Below are positions 43,815 to 55,111 of a stretch of 64,000 nt of DNA, one piece after another. Source of the stretch: Lolium rigidum (Eukaryota; Streptophyta; Magnoliopsida; Poales; Poaceae); contig NC_061514.1 in the NCBI RefSeq assembly GCF_022539505.1, positions 244,206,124-244,270,123 of the forward strand. The letters run 5' to 3'. The notes under the pieces were generated by a model, which saw nothing but the letters and a program-made list of their open reading frames with translations, ran no database searches and had not been told where the DNA came from. The stretch's first letter is position 1, and the number at the start of each line of letters is the position of its first letter. A program made the translations under genes and the position numbers.

Positions 43815-45104
43815 TTCCATAGGGACAAGTGAAAGTGGTTTTCTCTTGATCTTTAGTTTTAACAGCAATTTGTGAAAACCCAGAATAACCATCAAGAAAG
43901 CAAAAATGAGTATTTTTAGACAACCTTTCTAACATTTGATCAATAAAGGGTAAAGGGTAATGATCTTTCTTAGTAACTTTATTAACTTTTCGATATTCAA
44001 TGCACATTCTATACCCTACAACTACTCTTCGAGGGATGAGCTCATCATTATCATTAGGCACAACAGTCATTCCTCCTTTCTTAGGAACAGAATGAACATG
44101 ACTAACCCATCTATTATCAGCAATAGGATATATAATACCAGCTTCAAGAAGTTTTAATACCTCATTCCTTACCACATCCTTCATCTTAGGAATTAGACGA
44201 CGCTGATGTTCAACAACAGGCTTTGCATCATCTTCCATGTTGATAGCATGTTGGCAAATAGAGGGAGAAATCCCCTTCAAGTCATCGAGCTCCTCGGTGT
44301 TTCTTCAATATTTCCAATAACCTTTCTTCCTCAAAATCTGAAAGCTTAGAACTAATAATAACAGGATATATTTTCTTATCATCAATATGAGCATACTTAA
44401 GATTATCAGGCAACGGTTTTAAATCAAAAACAGGATCTTCCTTTGGTGGTGGTGTTGTACCTAAATCTTCAACCGGCAAGTCATGTTTAAGAATAGGTTG
44501 ACGAAGGAAAATTTCATCAAGCTCATTCCTTTCTTCCCTAAAGACTTCACTCTCACTATCCTCCAAATGTTGCTTGCAAAGGATTATTAGGAGCAAGAGC
44601 AATAGACGCACACTGTTCAACTCTAAAATCATTATTAGGCAAATCAGCTTTATAAGGAGTTTTGGCAAATTTAGAGAAATTAATCTCATAAGATTCACCA
44701 GCAAATTTAGTCACAATTTTTCCTTCTTGCAATCTATAACAGCTCCACAAGTATTTAGAAAAGGTCTACCAAAAATAATAGGACAAGACTTACTAGCGAC
44801 GAGAACCAAGTACCAAAAAGTTAGCAGGATATTTAATCTTACCACATAGAACTTCCACATCTCGAACAATACCAATAGGAGAGATAGTTTCTCTATTAGC
44901 TAGCCGAATAACCACATCAATATCTTCAAGTTCACAAGAACCAATTTCATGCATGATCTCCGTATAAAACTCATAAGGAATGGCACTAATACTTGCACCA
45001 ATGTCGCATAAACCATAATAACAATGATCACCAATTCTAACGAGAGCATAGGAACAACGGCTTTCCTAGACTTATTAGGATGCGAAACAATATTAGAAGC
45101 ATCT
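43815..45104 (-). pseudogene. pol: Element B protease and RT 5' half
   Basis: On minus the protease site CDIGA (DIGA at 44994-45005) is followed by CPIIFGRPFL and CGAVIDC in a shifted frame, then the linker YAHIDDKKIYPVIISS. A break near 44281 leads into RT: VEHQRRLIPKMKDVVRNEV, LLEAGIIYPIADNRWVS, YRMCIEYRKVNKVTKKDHYP, FCFLDGYSGFSQI, CPYGTY, where element C cuts it. The remainder continues at 18917. Two or three frameshifts. Confidence 0.88.
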
Positions 45105-46190
45105 TCACGAGAAAATAATAAGACCATCTTCTACATTTTCAGTCACAAGATCTTTAACTATTGCAATAGCAGGTTCAACCTTTATATGTTCTTCAGGTTC
45201 TATAGGTTTCTTTGCACTTTTATTAACCGCACTAGTTATAATAGAATAATCCTTCATTTTAGCAGGGAAAGGAGTTTTTTCAATATAAGCTTCAGGAAGA
45301 ATATGATCAACAGTTTCAATTACAGCACATTTATTTATAGATGAATCAGTTTTATCTTTGTACGGTTCATGATACTTATCAAAATTCTTCCTAGGCAATT
45401 CAAAATGAGAGGCAAAAGCTTTATAAAAATTTGCAACAACTTGAGGGTCAAGACCATAAGTAGCACTCATATTACGAAATTTATCGGTATCCATAAAAAT
45501 TTCAATGCATTTATAATCATAGTTTATACCGACTCTCTATCTTTGTTGTTCTCCCATCCTTCGAGTATTCTCCTGAATCCGATCAAGAAGGTCCCTTTTA
45601 AACTCTTCTTTGTTGCGTGTAAATGATCCGAGAACAAGTAGTATCCAGCAAGGTTTTATCTTGGAAAGACGAGTCTTGCATAGAAATTATCAATGATGAT
45701 ATTACCGGGAAGCTCATGAATGGGGCATTTGAGCATTAAAGACTTCAATCTCCCCCATGCTTGGGCAATACTCTCTCCATCATGAGGCCGAGAAATTATA
45801 TATGCGGTTCCGATCTTTATGAATTTCACTTGGAGGATAGAATTTAGAATAAAATAAAGGCACAATATCCTCCCAATCAAGAGAATCCCTATTCTTCAGC
45901 AATTTATACCAATGCGCTGCTTTACCAGACAACGATATAGAGAATAGTTTCTTCCTAACTTCTTCCATAGCAATACATGCACATTTGAATAACCTGCATA
46001 ATTCATGTAAAAACAGTAAATGATCTCCAGGATGGACAGTTCCATCCCCTTCATAGCGGTTATCCACAACACGTTCAATAATTTTCATAGGTATTTTTTA
46101 TGGAACCTCTTTCTCACCTAGCGCCTCATCCACTACCTTTGCAGTAGTAGTAGATTTTCCAAATAGGAATTCAAGAGGAGATCTCTCCAT
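45105..46190 (-). pseudogene. gag: Element B gag, one stop and frameshifts
   Basis: The ATG at about 46190 opens MERSPLEFLFGKSTTTAK; an in-frame stop lies near 46105. The capsid core begins MKIIERVVDNRYEGDG, then HPGDHLLFLHELCRLFKC, LSLSGKAAHWY-type LSGKAAHWYKLLKNRDSLDW, FYSKFYPPSEIHKDRN, and after a shift near 45790 ESIAQAWGRLKSLMLKC. It closely matches the gag of element I (49943-51019) residue by residue for most of its length. A later part, SATYGLDPQVVANFYKAFA, is also shared. Confidence 0.85.
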
Positions 46191-46276
46191 AATGAATTAT
46201 AGCAGCAGGCAGAAATAAAATCAGCACGTACAGTAAAGGTTTCCCTTACCGATTCCACTTACCAATAGCGCTTCAC

Positions 46277-46294
46277 TCCCCGGCAACGGCGCCA
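46277..46294 (-). promoter_or_regulatory. Primer binding site of element B
   Basis: On minus TGGCGCCGTTGCCGGGGA, identical to the site of element I, 11 bases from the LTR. Confidence 0.9.
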
Positions 46295-46305
46295 GAAAAT
46301 AGTCT

Positions 46306-47809
46306 TGATGACCCACAAGTATAGGGGGTGTATCATAGTACTTTCGATAAATAAGAGTGTCGAACCCAACGTGGAGCAGAAGGTGTTGACAAGCGGTTTC
46401 GATGAAGGATTCACTCGTAAATGCTCACAGACAAGTATTCAGGGGGTTTTGATATAGCAGATGAATAAAGTACAAGTAAGTAAAATGCGAGAGTAATAAT
46501 TGCAGCGAGTGGCCCAATCCTTTTTAGCACAATGGACAAGCCGGTTTGTTTACTTATAATGACCAAACGTTCTTGAGGACACACGGGAATTTAGTCTAGT
46601 GCTTTCGCTTCATATAGTTGATTAATCTTCATTGTTTTGATAAGTGTTGTGTGGGTGAACCTATGCTAATGCACCGCCCTTCCTAGGAATAATACATACT
46701 TGTGATTATACCCCTTGCAAGCATCCGCAAATACAAGAAAGTAATTAAGATAAATCTAACCACAACCTTAAACTACGAGATCCTGCTATCCCTCCTGCAT
46801 CGATATACCAACGGGGTTCAGAGTTCTTGTCACTCCGGCAACCCCACAATTAGCAAACGAATACAAGATGTATTCCCTAGGCCCATAAAGGTGAAGTATC
46901 ATGTAGTCGACGTTCACATGACACCACTAGAAGAATAACACCACAACTTAAATATCAAACCATTGAATATTAGTCAACATAGTTCACTACTAACATTTAG
47001 ACTTCACCCATGTCCTCAAGAACTAAACGAACTACTCACGAGACATCATATGGAACATGATCAGAGGTGATATGATGATGAATAACAATCTGAACATAAA
47101 CCTTGGTTCAATAGTTTCACTCAATAGCATCAATAACAAGGAGTAATCAATACCGGGAGAGTTTCCCCTACCAAACAATCAAGATTCATCCCTAGATGTT
47201 ACAGCGGTGACGAGGTGCAGCGGTGGAAATGACGGTGACGGTGGTGGAGATGATGGTGATGATGATCCCAATGAAGTCCAACTCGATGGCGGTGACGATG
47301 GCGTCGATTTCCCCCTCCGGGAGGAATTTCCCGGCGGATTTCAGCCTGCCGGAGAGCTCTTTTCTCTCTGGTGTTTTCCGCCCCGCAGAGGCGGCTATGT
47401 CTCTTCGCGATTATTCCCTGGAGCTTAGGTTTTCGGGGCGAAGAAGTACGCGAAGGAGAGGCGGCCGAAGGGGCCGTGGGCCCCCTCCCCACAAGGCGGC
47501 GCGGCCAGGCCAGGGCCCGCGCCGACCTATGGGGGGCCCATGGCGGCCCTCCTCGGCTCCTCCTTTTGGCTAGCTCAATCTTCTGGAAAAATAAGATCCT
47601 CGGTGTAATTTCCGTCAATTGTTGATCTCCAGAAATATTGCATTCTGACGGTGCTTTTTCCAGCAGAATCCTGACTCCGGTGAATGATCCTCCAATAATC
47701 ATGAAACATGCAAAATAGATGAAACATAAGTATCACCTCTAAATATGAAATATATCAATGAATAATAGTAAATTATGATATAAAATAGTGATGCAAAATG
47801 GACGTATCA
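46306..47809 (-). repeat. 5' LTR of element B
   Basis: 1504 bp. On minus it starts TGATACGTCCATTTTGC and ends GTGGGTCATCA, the same terminal words as the LTR of A. It has the GC-rich palindrome typical of the group near 47455-47530. Only one copy is in the window. Confidence 0.85.
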
Positions 47810-48250
47810 GCCATCGAGATCACCTCCTTGCAGCCTCCAATTCCCAGAGACGACGTCAATTGGCAAGGGATTAACTTGGCCATGCCTACGGATTGCAGAC
47901 TTAGGGTTTCGTAGAAAGTACAGGGCAAGTAGATCTCGGAGGTTCAACCGAAAAGGTGCTCGACTAAGAAAACTAGGGTGTATGTTGACAATAGATTCGA
48001 TGGATTCTCCTCCCCTCGGCTTCCCTTTATATAGGACGAAGAGCCGAAGGATTTCGTGTCGTACAAGTTACAAGCTCTGGGAAGCTATCCGAGTCTTTCC
48101 CGTATGATTACATGATTCGTGATTCCTAATATAACTCTATATTCCTATTCGATGTTCGCTGGGCTTCTGGGCCTTGAAAGCTTCGAGTTGTCGGCCTCCA
48201 TATAACCTCGGGTACTTTATTCGGCAGGCCCATTCGGGATGCCTATGTCA
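47810..48250 (-). mobile_element. Element H: 5' LTR and leader of a D-like Gypsy element
   Basis: 47861-48250 (390 bp) is the D-type LTR in reverse (ends TGGCAAGGGATTAAC and GATGCCTATGTCA); 47810-47860 is the start of its interior with a degraded primer site. The rest is displaced to the left by B. It lies between B and K. More diverged from D's LTRs than they are from each other, so H is older than D. Confidence 0.78.
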
Positions 48251-48335
48251 CGTGTGTTCCTATTTAGTCGTGCGTGATCGCAATGAGAAACTTGCACGAC
48301 ATCTTTTGTCCTACCAGCCCGTTGCAGCGGGGGCC
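48251..48335 (-). repeat. Element K: A-type LTR in reverse, piece 1
   Basis: Reverse complement of about 15985-16063 of A's LTR (CTTGCACGACATCTTTTGTC...). It ends with GGGCC, the target of element I, and continues at 56546. Confidence 0.75.
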
Positions 48336-49768
48336 TGATACGTCTCAAACGTATCTATAATTTCTTATGTTCCATGCTTGTTTTATGACAATACCTACAT
48401 GTTTTGTTCACACTTTATATCGTTTTGATGCATTTTCCGGAACTAACCTACTAACGAGATGCCGAAGTGCCGATTCTTTGTTTTCTGCTGTTTTTGGTTT
48501 CAGAAATCCTAGAAAGGAAATATTCTCGGAATCGGACGAAATCAACGCCCACGATCTTATAATTCCACGAAGCTTCCAGAACACCGGAGAGACACCAGAG
48601 GAGAGGCCCAGGGCCACCACACGTGTGGGCGGCGCGGCCCGGGGGGGCGCCCCCCTACTGTGTGGCTGCCCCGTAGCCCCTCCGACTCCGCCTCTTCGCC
48701 TATTTAGGCCTCCCTGACCTAAAACATCGACACGAAAAAAGCCACGGTAGGAGAAACCTTCCAGAGCCGCCGCCATCGCGAAGCCAAGATCTGGGGGACA
48801 GGAGTCTCTGTTCCGGCACCTTGCCGGGACGGGGAATTGCCCCCGGAGTCATCTCCACCGCCATCTCCACCGCCATCTTCACCGCCATCGCTGTCTCCAT
48901 GATGAGGAGGGAGTAATTCACCCCCGGGGCTGAGGGCTCTGCTGTAGCTATGTGGTTCATCTCTCTCTTTGTGATCTAGTTGAATATCATCTATGTGCTA
49001 CTCTAGTGATGTTATTAAAGTAGTCTATTCCTCCTCCATGATGTAATGGTGACGAGTGTGTGCATCATGTAGTACTTGGCGTAGTTTATGATTGTGATCT
49101 CTTGTAGATTATGAAGTTAACTATTACTATGATGGTATTGATGCAATCTATTCCCCCTTTCATAGTACGTCGGTGACCAGTGTGCATGCTATGTTAGTAC
49201 TCGGTATAATTGCGTTGGTCTATCATGCACTCTAAGGTTACTTAAATATGAACATCGAATATTGTGGAGCTTGTTAACTCCGGCATTGAGGTGCTCTTGT
49301 AGCCCTACACAATTAATGGTGTTTGTCATCCAACAAGAGAGTGTAGAGTGGTTTTATTATGTGATCATTGTTGAGAGTGTCCACTAGTGAAAGTAGGATC
49401 CCTAGGCCTTGTTTCCAAACATCGAATCTCCGTTTGTTTACTGTTTTGTTGCATGTTTACTCGCTGCCATATTTTATTCAGATTGCTATTACCACTCATA
49501 TTCATCCATACCACTTGTATTTCACTACCTCTTCGCCGAACTAGTGCACCTATACATCTGAAAAGTGTATTAGGTGTGTTGGGGACACAAGAGACTTCTT
49601 GTATCGTGATTGCAGGGTTGCTTGAGAGGGATATCTTTGACCTCTTCCTCCCTGAGTTCGATAAACCTTGGGGTGATCCACTTAACGGAAAACTTATTGC
49701 TGTTCTACAAACCTCTGTTCTTGGAGGCCCAACACTGTCTACAGCAAAAGGAGTGTGCGTAGACATCA
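48336..49768 (+). repeat. 5' LTR of element I
   Basis: 1433 bp. GC-rich palindrome near 48610-48672, followed by the TATA-like CCTATTTAGG near 48699. ORFs in the LTR are not accepted as genes. Confidence 0.93.
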
Positions 49769-49778
49769 AGCTATTTTG

Positions 49779-49796
49779 TGGCGCCGTTGCCGGGGA
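49779..49796 (+). promoter_or_regulatory. Primer binding site of element I
   Basis: TGGCGCCGTTGCCGGGGA, ten bases after the 5' LTR; identical to the site of element B. Confidence 0.92.
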
Positions 49797-49942
49797 GGTA
49801 AGGTAAAAGGTATTCACATCCTCCGACTACTAAGCTATTTCCTAACATTGTTGCCGGTGTGTGAGTGCTCGAAGCTATTTCCTTTAGATCCTGCAATTGC
49901 ATCTTTTTGTTTCTTGTTTTTATTTTTCACTAGTTAGGCATA

Positions 49943-51019
49943 ATGGAAAACAACAATGAGCTTTTTAATCTATTTCCTGAGTTAAGATATGAATTGTTTG
50001 ATGCGAAAATTAAAAAACCTATGGAACCTTATCCGCATGATAGTAGCAATGTTATTAGTATGAATGCAATTACTGCTAATGCTATGGAAAAGTCTAAGCT
50101 TGGGGAAGCTAGTTTATATAAAAATAATCTTTTTTGCTCCTCAGCTTTGGAAGAAATATTTTGCTCTGATAATGCTTTATCTTCCATATGCGATAACTCT
50201 AATGATGCTTCTGATATTTTAAATCCACCTGCTGAAAGTATTCCGTATAAAATACCTATGAAAATTATTGAACATGTTATGGATAACCGCTATGAAGGGG
50301 ATGGAACTATCCATCCTGGAGATCATTTACTGTTTTTGCATCAATTATGCTATTTATTCAAGTGTGCAGGTATCTCTATGGATGAAGTGAAGAAGAAACT
50401 ATTCTCTATGTCGCTGTCTGGTAAAGCGGCGCATTGGTACAAACTGCTGAAGGATGGGCATTCTCTTGATTGGAAGGATATTGTGCCTCTATTTTACTCT
50501 AAATTCTATCCTCCAGGTGAAATTCACAAAGACCGTAACTGCATATATAATTTCTGGCCTCATGATGGAGAGAGTATTGCCCAAGCATGGGGGAGATTGA
50601 AGTATTTAATGCTCAAATGCCCCAATCATGAGCTTCCTGGTAATATCATCATTGATAATTTCTATGCAAGACTTTCTTTTCAAGATAAAACCTTGATGGA
50701 TACTACTTGTTCTGGATCATTTACACGCAATGAAGAAGAGTTTAAAAGGGACCTTCTTGATAGGATTCAGGAGAACACTGAAGGATGGCAGAACAACAAA
50801 GGTAAAGAGTCAGGTATAAATTATGATTATGAATGCATTGAAACTTTTATGGATACTGATAAAATTCGAAGTATGAGTGCTACTTATGGTCTTGACTCTC
50901 AAGTTGTTGCAAATCTTTATAAAGCTTTTGCCTCTCATTTTGAATTGCCTAGGAAGAATTTTGATAAGTATCATGAACCTTTTAAAGACACTTGCATGAA
51001 GGATGAAAGCTGTTATTAA
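49943..51019 (+). CDS. gag: gag protein of element I
   Basis: 358 codons from ATG at 49943. The N-terminal third is variable and includes KSKLGEASLY. From residue about 105 it has the retrotransposon gag core: MKIIEHVMDNRYEGDGTIHP, HLLFLHQLCYLFKC, SLSGKAAHWYKLLKDG, FYSKFYPPGEIHKDRN, GESIAQAWGRLKYLMLKCP, ending YGLDSQVVANLYKAFASHF. It assembles the particle in the cytoplasm. Element B's gag is closely similar but broken. The ORF stops at 51019; a small indel there probably separated it from the zinc-knuckle ORF that begins at 51131 in the same frame, because an intermediate stretch (51010-51125) is open in another frame. Confidence 0.85.
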   Translation: MENNNELFNLFPELRYELFDAKIKKPMEPYPHDSSNVISMNAITANAMEKSKLGEASLYKNNLFCSSALEEIFCSDNALSSICDNSNDASDILNPPAESIPYKIPMKIIEHVMDNRYEGDGTIHPGDHLLFLHQLCYLFKCAGISMDEVKKKLFSMSLSGKAAHWYKLLKDGHSLDWKDIVPLFYSKFYPPGEIHKDRNCIYNFWPHDGESIAQAWGRLKYLMLKCPNHELPGNIIIDNFYARLSFQDKTLMDTTCSGSFTRNEEEFKRDLLDRIQENTEGWQNNKGKESGINYDYECIETFMDTDKIRSMSATYGLDSQVVANLYKAFASHFELPRKNFDKYHEPFKDTCMKDESCY

Positions 51020-51130
51020 TGATTGCAATGAACATGCCCAAACTTTGTTTCTTATAAGCATGTTAATTTTTGTGGAATGCATAGACCCTGTGGAATTAAT
51101 TAAATCGAAGATGAATATTGTATCCACCAT

Positions 51131-52651
51131 ATGAATGAAAAAACTAGAAAGTGGTCTAGGGCTCTAGATGATCTTGGTAAAAAAGTTTGTGCCCTCTATC
51201 CTTTTATTTGTGAACTTTGCCATGGAGTGGGTCATTTTAATTTTCAGTGCTCCGACAATGATAATTCAAACCCCATGAGTGCTGCAAATTTGCATTGTAA
51301 TGATGAAATTACTCCTAATCAGCATGATGAACTTACTTTATTTTTGTGGTGTGAAGAGTTATCAAGAAAAATCTCTTTGTTACATATGAGTGATCTTGAT
51401 ATTGATGATGTCCTGCGTGGATGTTTTTCTTATTGCATTGATAATTGCCATACAAATACTTACATACAAAATATTTTAGAAGATGACACTTTGCCAAAAT
51501 ATGATAGGACCTCTGTGTGTTTTGAACTTATTAATGAAAAGGAGGAATCCTCCCAAGTTTCTTCTATTGTTTCTGGAAATAAATCAGGTTATGTGGAGGA
51601 GCCTCCCTTCAAGCCTCTTCCTCCTAAAGAAGGGAACGAGGAGAAGGAAGAGAAGAAGAAGAAGAAGAAGAAGAAGAAGAAGGGAACGAAGAACAAGAAG
51701 AAGAAGGGAAATAAAAAGAAAGAGGTAACGGCATATCCCCGCGTGTATGAGATAACGATAGGTAACCGTAAGTATGTTGCTCCTAATGATTATTATGATA
51801 ATGAATCTGAGTACAATGATCTTCCTATGCCCTTTACCTACATTAGTGATCATGATTTGAAAGAGCACACTACTTTTGATATTGGAAATCTCTGGGAAAC
51901 TAATTCTGAAAATGATGATGTTAATAATTGCCATAGTATCAGTACTATCCATGCTTCCTCCCATAATGATATAGAAAGCTCTAAGCTTGGGGATGAGGTG
52001 TTTGAAAATCCATTTGCTACTGATCATTATATGTTTGATACATCTCCTTCTAGTAACAACAATGGTATGGTCACAGATGAACATGTCGTGAAAGATAACT
52101 ATTCTATTTCTTATGATGACACTATGCCTCCAATCTTTGATGATTATTATAGAGAATGCTATGATATAGGTTATAACTATCCTTATGAAACTTGTCATAG
52201 TTATGATTGGATTGCTAAAAACAATTCCCTTAGTATGCAACTTGTTCACCATGTTCAAATTCTTGATAATAATCTTGCTCCAATTACTATTGATGAGAAG
52301 AACTCTTCTTATGCCAAAATTAATGATACTCTTATGCATATGAACCATGATAAGAATGTTTTAAGTAATGGGTATATTGTGAATTTCATCAATGATGCTA
52401 CTGAAAGTTATTATGAGAAAGGGAAACACGGTTATATGCATCTTAATAATATTAAGTTTCCCCTCTTTATGTTGAGAATCTTGAAGTTACTCGTGTTTTA
52501 TCTTCCTATGCTTGTCACTTTGCTCCTCATGAATTTATTTGTCTACAAGATTCCTTCCCATAGGAAGTGGGTTAGGCTTAAATTTGTTTCATACTTGCCT
52601 TTTGATGCTCTCTTTTGCTTCAACTACTATTTCTTGAGAGTGCATCATTAA
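51131..52651 (+). CDS. gag C-terminal extension of element I: zinc knuckle, poly-Lys, acidic region
   Basis: 506 codons in the same frame as gag. Near residue 30 is CELCHGVGHFNFQC, a zinc knuckle of C-X2-C-X4-H-X4-C type (nucleic-acid binding). An acidic middle is followed by a run of about eleven Lys from an AAG repeat (about 51655-51680), then KYVAPNDYYDNESEYNDLPM and an Asn/Asp/Tyr-rich region with SSKLGDEVFENPF. The last 90 residues are hydrophobic (LLVFYLPMLVTLLLMNLFVY) and may result from a frameshift rather than a true membrane segment. No RT or integrase. Most likely the 3' half of an extended gag. Confidence 0.65.
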   Translation: MNEKTRKWSRALDDLGKKVCALYPFICELCHGVGHFNFQCSDNDNSNPMSAANLHCNDEITPNQHDELTLFLWCEELSRKISLLHMSDLDIDDVLRGCFSYCIDNCHTNTYIQNILEDDTLPKYDRTSVCFELINEKEESSQVSSIVSGNKSGYVEEPPFKPLPPKEGNEEKEEKKKKKKKKKKGTKNKKKKGNKKKEVTAYPRVYEITIGNRKYVAPNDYYDNESEYNDLPMPFTYISDHDLKEHTTFDIGNLWETNSENDDVNNCHSISTIHASSHNDIESSKLGDEVFENPFATDHYMFDTSPSSNNNGMVTDEHVVKDNYSISYDDTMPPIFDDYYRECYDIGYNYPYETCHSYDWIAKNNSLSMQLVHHVQILDNNLAPITIDEKNSSYAKINDTLMHMNHDKNVLSNGYIVNFINDATESYYEKGKHGYMHLNNIKFPLFMLRILKLLVFYLPMLVTLLLMNLFVYKIPSHRKWVRLKFVSYLPFDALFCFNYYFLRVHH

Positions 52652-55091
52652 AATTGCTGAGCCCATCTTAATGGCTATAAAGAAAGCACTTCTTGGGAGA
52701 TAACCATGTCTTTATTTTGCTACTGTTTTGTTGTGTTTTGGAAGTTGTTACTACTGTAGCAACCTCTCCTTATCTTTATTTTTATTGCAATGTTGTGCCA
52801 AGTAAAGTCCCTAATACAAGATTGATGCTAGATTTGGATTTCTGCGCAGAAACAGATTTCTTGCTGTCACGAATCTGGGTATGATTCTCTGTAGGTAACT
52901 CAGAAAAATCTGCCAATTTACGTGAGTGATCCTCAGATATGTACGCAACTTTCATTAGTTTTGAGTTTTCTGATTTGAGCAACGGAAGTACCTCTTAAAA
53001 ATTCGTGTTCACTGGCTGTTCTGTTTTGACAGATTCTGTCTCTGTTTTTTTGCATTGTCTCTTGTGGACTTTAAGTGAGGCTTTCTAGACGTGGAGAGCT
53101 GTAGCTAATGTTTTATTGAGTTCTTGCAATGTGTCACTACAGGGCCAAGGTGGATTAAAGTTTTTTTCGAGTACTAACCCCTCTAATGAAGTTTATGAGA
53201 AGTTTGGTGTGAAGGAAGTTTTCAAGGGTCAAGAGAGGAGGATGATATATGATCAAGAAGAGTGAAAAGTCTAAGCTTGGGGATGCCCCGTGGTTCATCC
53301 CTGCATATTTCAAGGAGACTCAAGCGTCTAAGCTTGGGGATGCCCAAGGCATCCCCTTCTTCATCAACTTATCGGAGTTTCTTCTATTGAAACTATATTT
53401 TTATTCGGTCACATCTTATGTTCTTTACTTGGAGCGTCTGTGTGTTTTTATTTTTGTCTATGTTTGAATAAATTCGGATCCTAGCAATCCTTGTGTGGGA
53501 GAGATACACGCTCGGATTTTTCATATGAACACTTGTGTTCTTCGCTCTTACTTTTAATGTTCAATGACAAAAGTTGGAAGCTATTGCACTTATTGATATT
53601 TGGTTGGAAACTGAAAATGCCTCATATGTCTTGGATAATTCGATACTTGGCAATTGTTTTGAGCTCTCAAGTAGATCATGATTAAGCTCTTGCATCATGT
53701 AGTTTAAACCTATTAGTGGAGAAATACCGTAGAGCTTGTTGAAACTGGTTTGCATGATTGGTCTCTCTAAGGTCTAGATATTTTCTAGTAGAAGTGTTTG
53801 AGCAACAAGGAAGACAGTGTAGAGTCTTATAATGCTTGCAATATGTTCTTATGTAAGTTTTGCCGTACCGGTTTATACTTGTGTTTGCTTCAAATAACCT
53901 TGCTAGCCAAAGCCTTGTACTGAGAGGAAATGCTTCTCGTGCATCCAAAACCTTGAGCCAAAACCTATGCCATTTGTGTCCACCATAACTACCTACTATG
54001 TGGTATTTCTCTGCCATTCCAAGTAAATATTTCATGTGCTACCTTTAAACAATTCAAAACTTTATTATCTCTTATTTGTGTCAATGTTTTATAGCTCATT
54101 GAGGAAGTATGTGGTGTTTTATCTTTCAATCTTGTTGGGCAGCTTTCACCAATGGACTAGTGGCTTCATCACGCTTATCCAATAATTTTGCAAAAGAGTC
54201 GAGTCGCTGGGGTTCCCAGCCCCCAATTAATTAACTTCATTAATAATTCTCTTCACATGTTTTGCCCTGATTCATCCGTAAGCAACTTAATTTTGCAAAT
54301 AGACACTCCTCCATGGTATGTGAATGTTGGAAGGCACCCGAGGATTCGGTTAGCCATGGCTTGTGTAAGCAAAAGGTTGGGAGGAGTGTCAACCATAAAT
54401 AAAAACTAAAATACATGTGTAAACAAAGAGAAGAGGGATGATCTACCTTGCTCGTAGAGATAACGTCCTTCATGGGAGCCGCTCTTTGAAAGTCTAGTTT
54501 GGCAAGGGGGTTAGAGTGCCCACTACCATTCGTTGACAACAACAAACACCTCTCAAAACTTTACTTTTTATACTCTCTATATGATTTCAAAACTTAAAAA
54601 GCTCTAGCACATGATTTAATCCCTGCTTCCCTCTGCGAAGGGCCATTCTTTTACTTTATGTTGAGTCAGTTTACCTACTTCCTTCCATCTTAGAAGCAAA
54701 CACTTCTGTCAACTGTGCATTGATTCTTACATACATGCTTATTTTCATTCATCATATTACTCTGTATTGACAATTATCCATGAGATATACATGTTGAAAG
54801 TTGAAAGCAATTGCTGAAACTTAAATCTTCCTCTGTGTTGCTTCAATGCCTTTACTTTGAATTTATTGCTTTATGATTTAACTCTTGTACAAGACTTTTG
54901 ATACCTGTCTTGAAAGTACTATTCATGAAAAGTTTTGCTATATGCTATCTATTTGTTAGCAACTATAGATCATTGCCTTGAGTCACTGCATTCATCTCAT
55001 ATGCTTTATAATAGTATGATCAAGGTTATGTAAGTAGCATGTCACTTAAGAAATTATTCTTGTTATCGTTTACCTACTCGAGGGCGAGTAG
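52652..55091 (+). other. Element I 3' non-coding region
   Basis: No credible ORF. TCTAAGCTTGGGGATGCC occurs twice near 53270 and 53328 as polypurine-like copies. 53900-54670 aligns with 13850-14580 of element A, including the hairpin-bounded module at 54304-54388, a GGGAGCCGCTCTT box near 54474 and CATTCGTTGACAACAACAAA near 54528. Confidence 0.75.
54304..54388 (+). other. Hairpin-bounded conserved module (element I)
   Basis: CACTCCTCC at the left pairs with GGAGGAGTG at the right; core GGCACCCGAGGATTCGGTTA as in A. Single copy here, two in A. Confidence 0.65.
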
Positions 55092-55111
55092 GAACTAAGC
55101 TTGGGGATGCT
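55092..55111 (+). promoter_or_regulatory. Polypurine tract of element I
   Basis: AACTAAGCTTGGGGATGCTT adjoins the 3' LTR; the mirror copy in J is at 59167-59182. Confidence 0.85.

Larger units (their letters stand above)
16452..47809 (-). mobile_element. Element B: Athila-type Gypsy retrotransposon with gag-pol, minus strand
   Basis: On the minus strand the order is 5' LTR (47809-46306), primer site, gag, protease, RT, RNase H, integrase, then a 3' tail that runs into element A. The 3' LTR must lie left of the window beyond A. Element C (18918-43809) interrupts the RT. The right flank is GCCAT (47810-47814). RT, RNase H and integrase match the Athila lineage by recognised motifs (CIEYRKVNKVTKKDHYPLPF, FMDDFSVYG). 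Several indels and an in-frame stop make it inactive. Confidence 0.88.

Noticed and set aside
47199..47702. Minus ORF of 167 codons ending in His-rich sequence
   Set aside because: It lies in the LTR of B; His-rich low-complexity translation from a GGTGAT repeat.
48408..48776. Minus ORF of 122 codons, repeated at 55219-55551
   Set aside because: It lies within the LTRs of I across the GC-rich palindrome; no domain and no conserved start.
49771..49796. Possible tRNA fragment
   Set aside because: Only the 18-base complement of a tRNA 3' end is present; it is the retrotransposon primer site.
52480..52560. Membrane segment suggesting an envelope-like protein in element I
   Set aside because: The hydrophobic stretch sits after a likely frameshift and has no signal peptide or glycosylation context; not enough for an env call.
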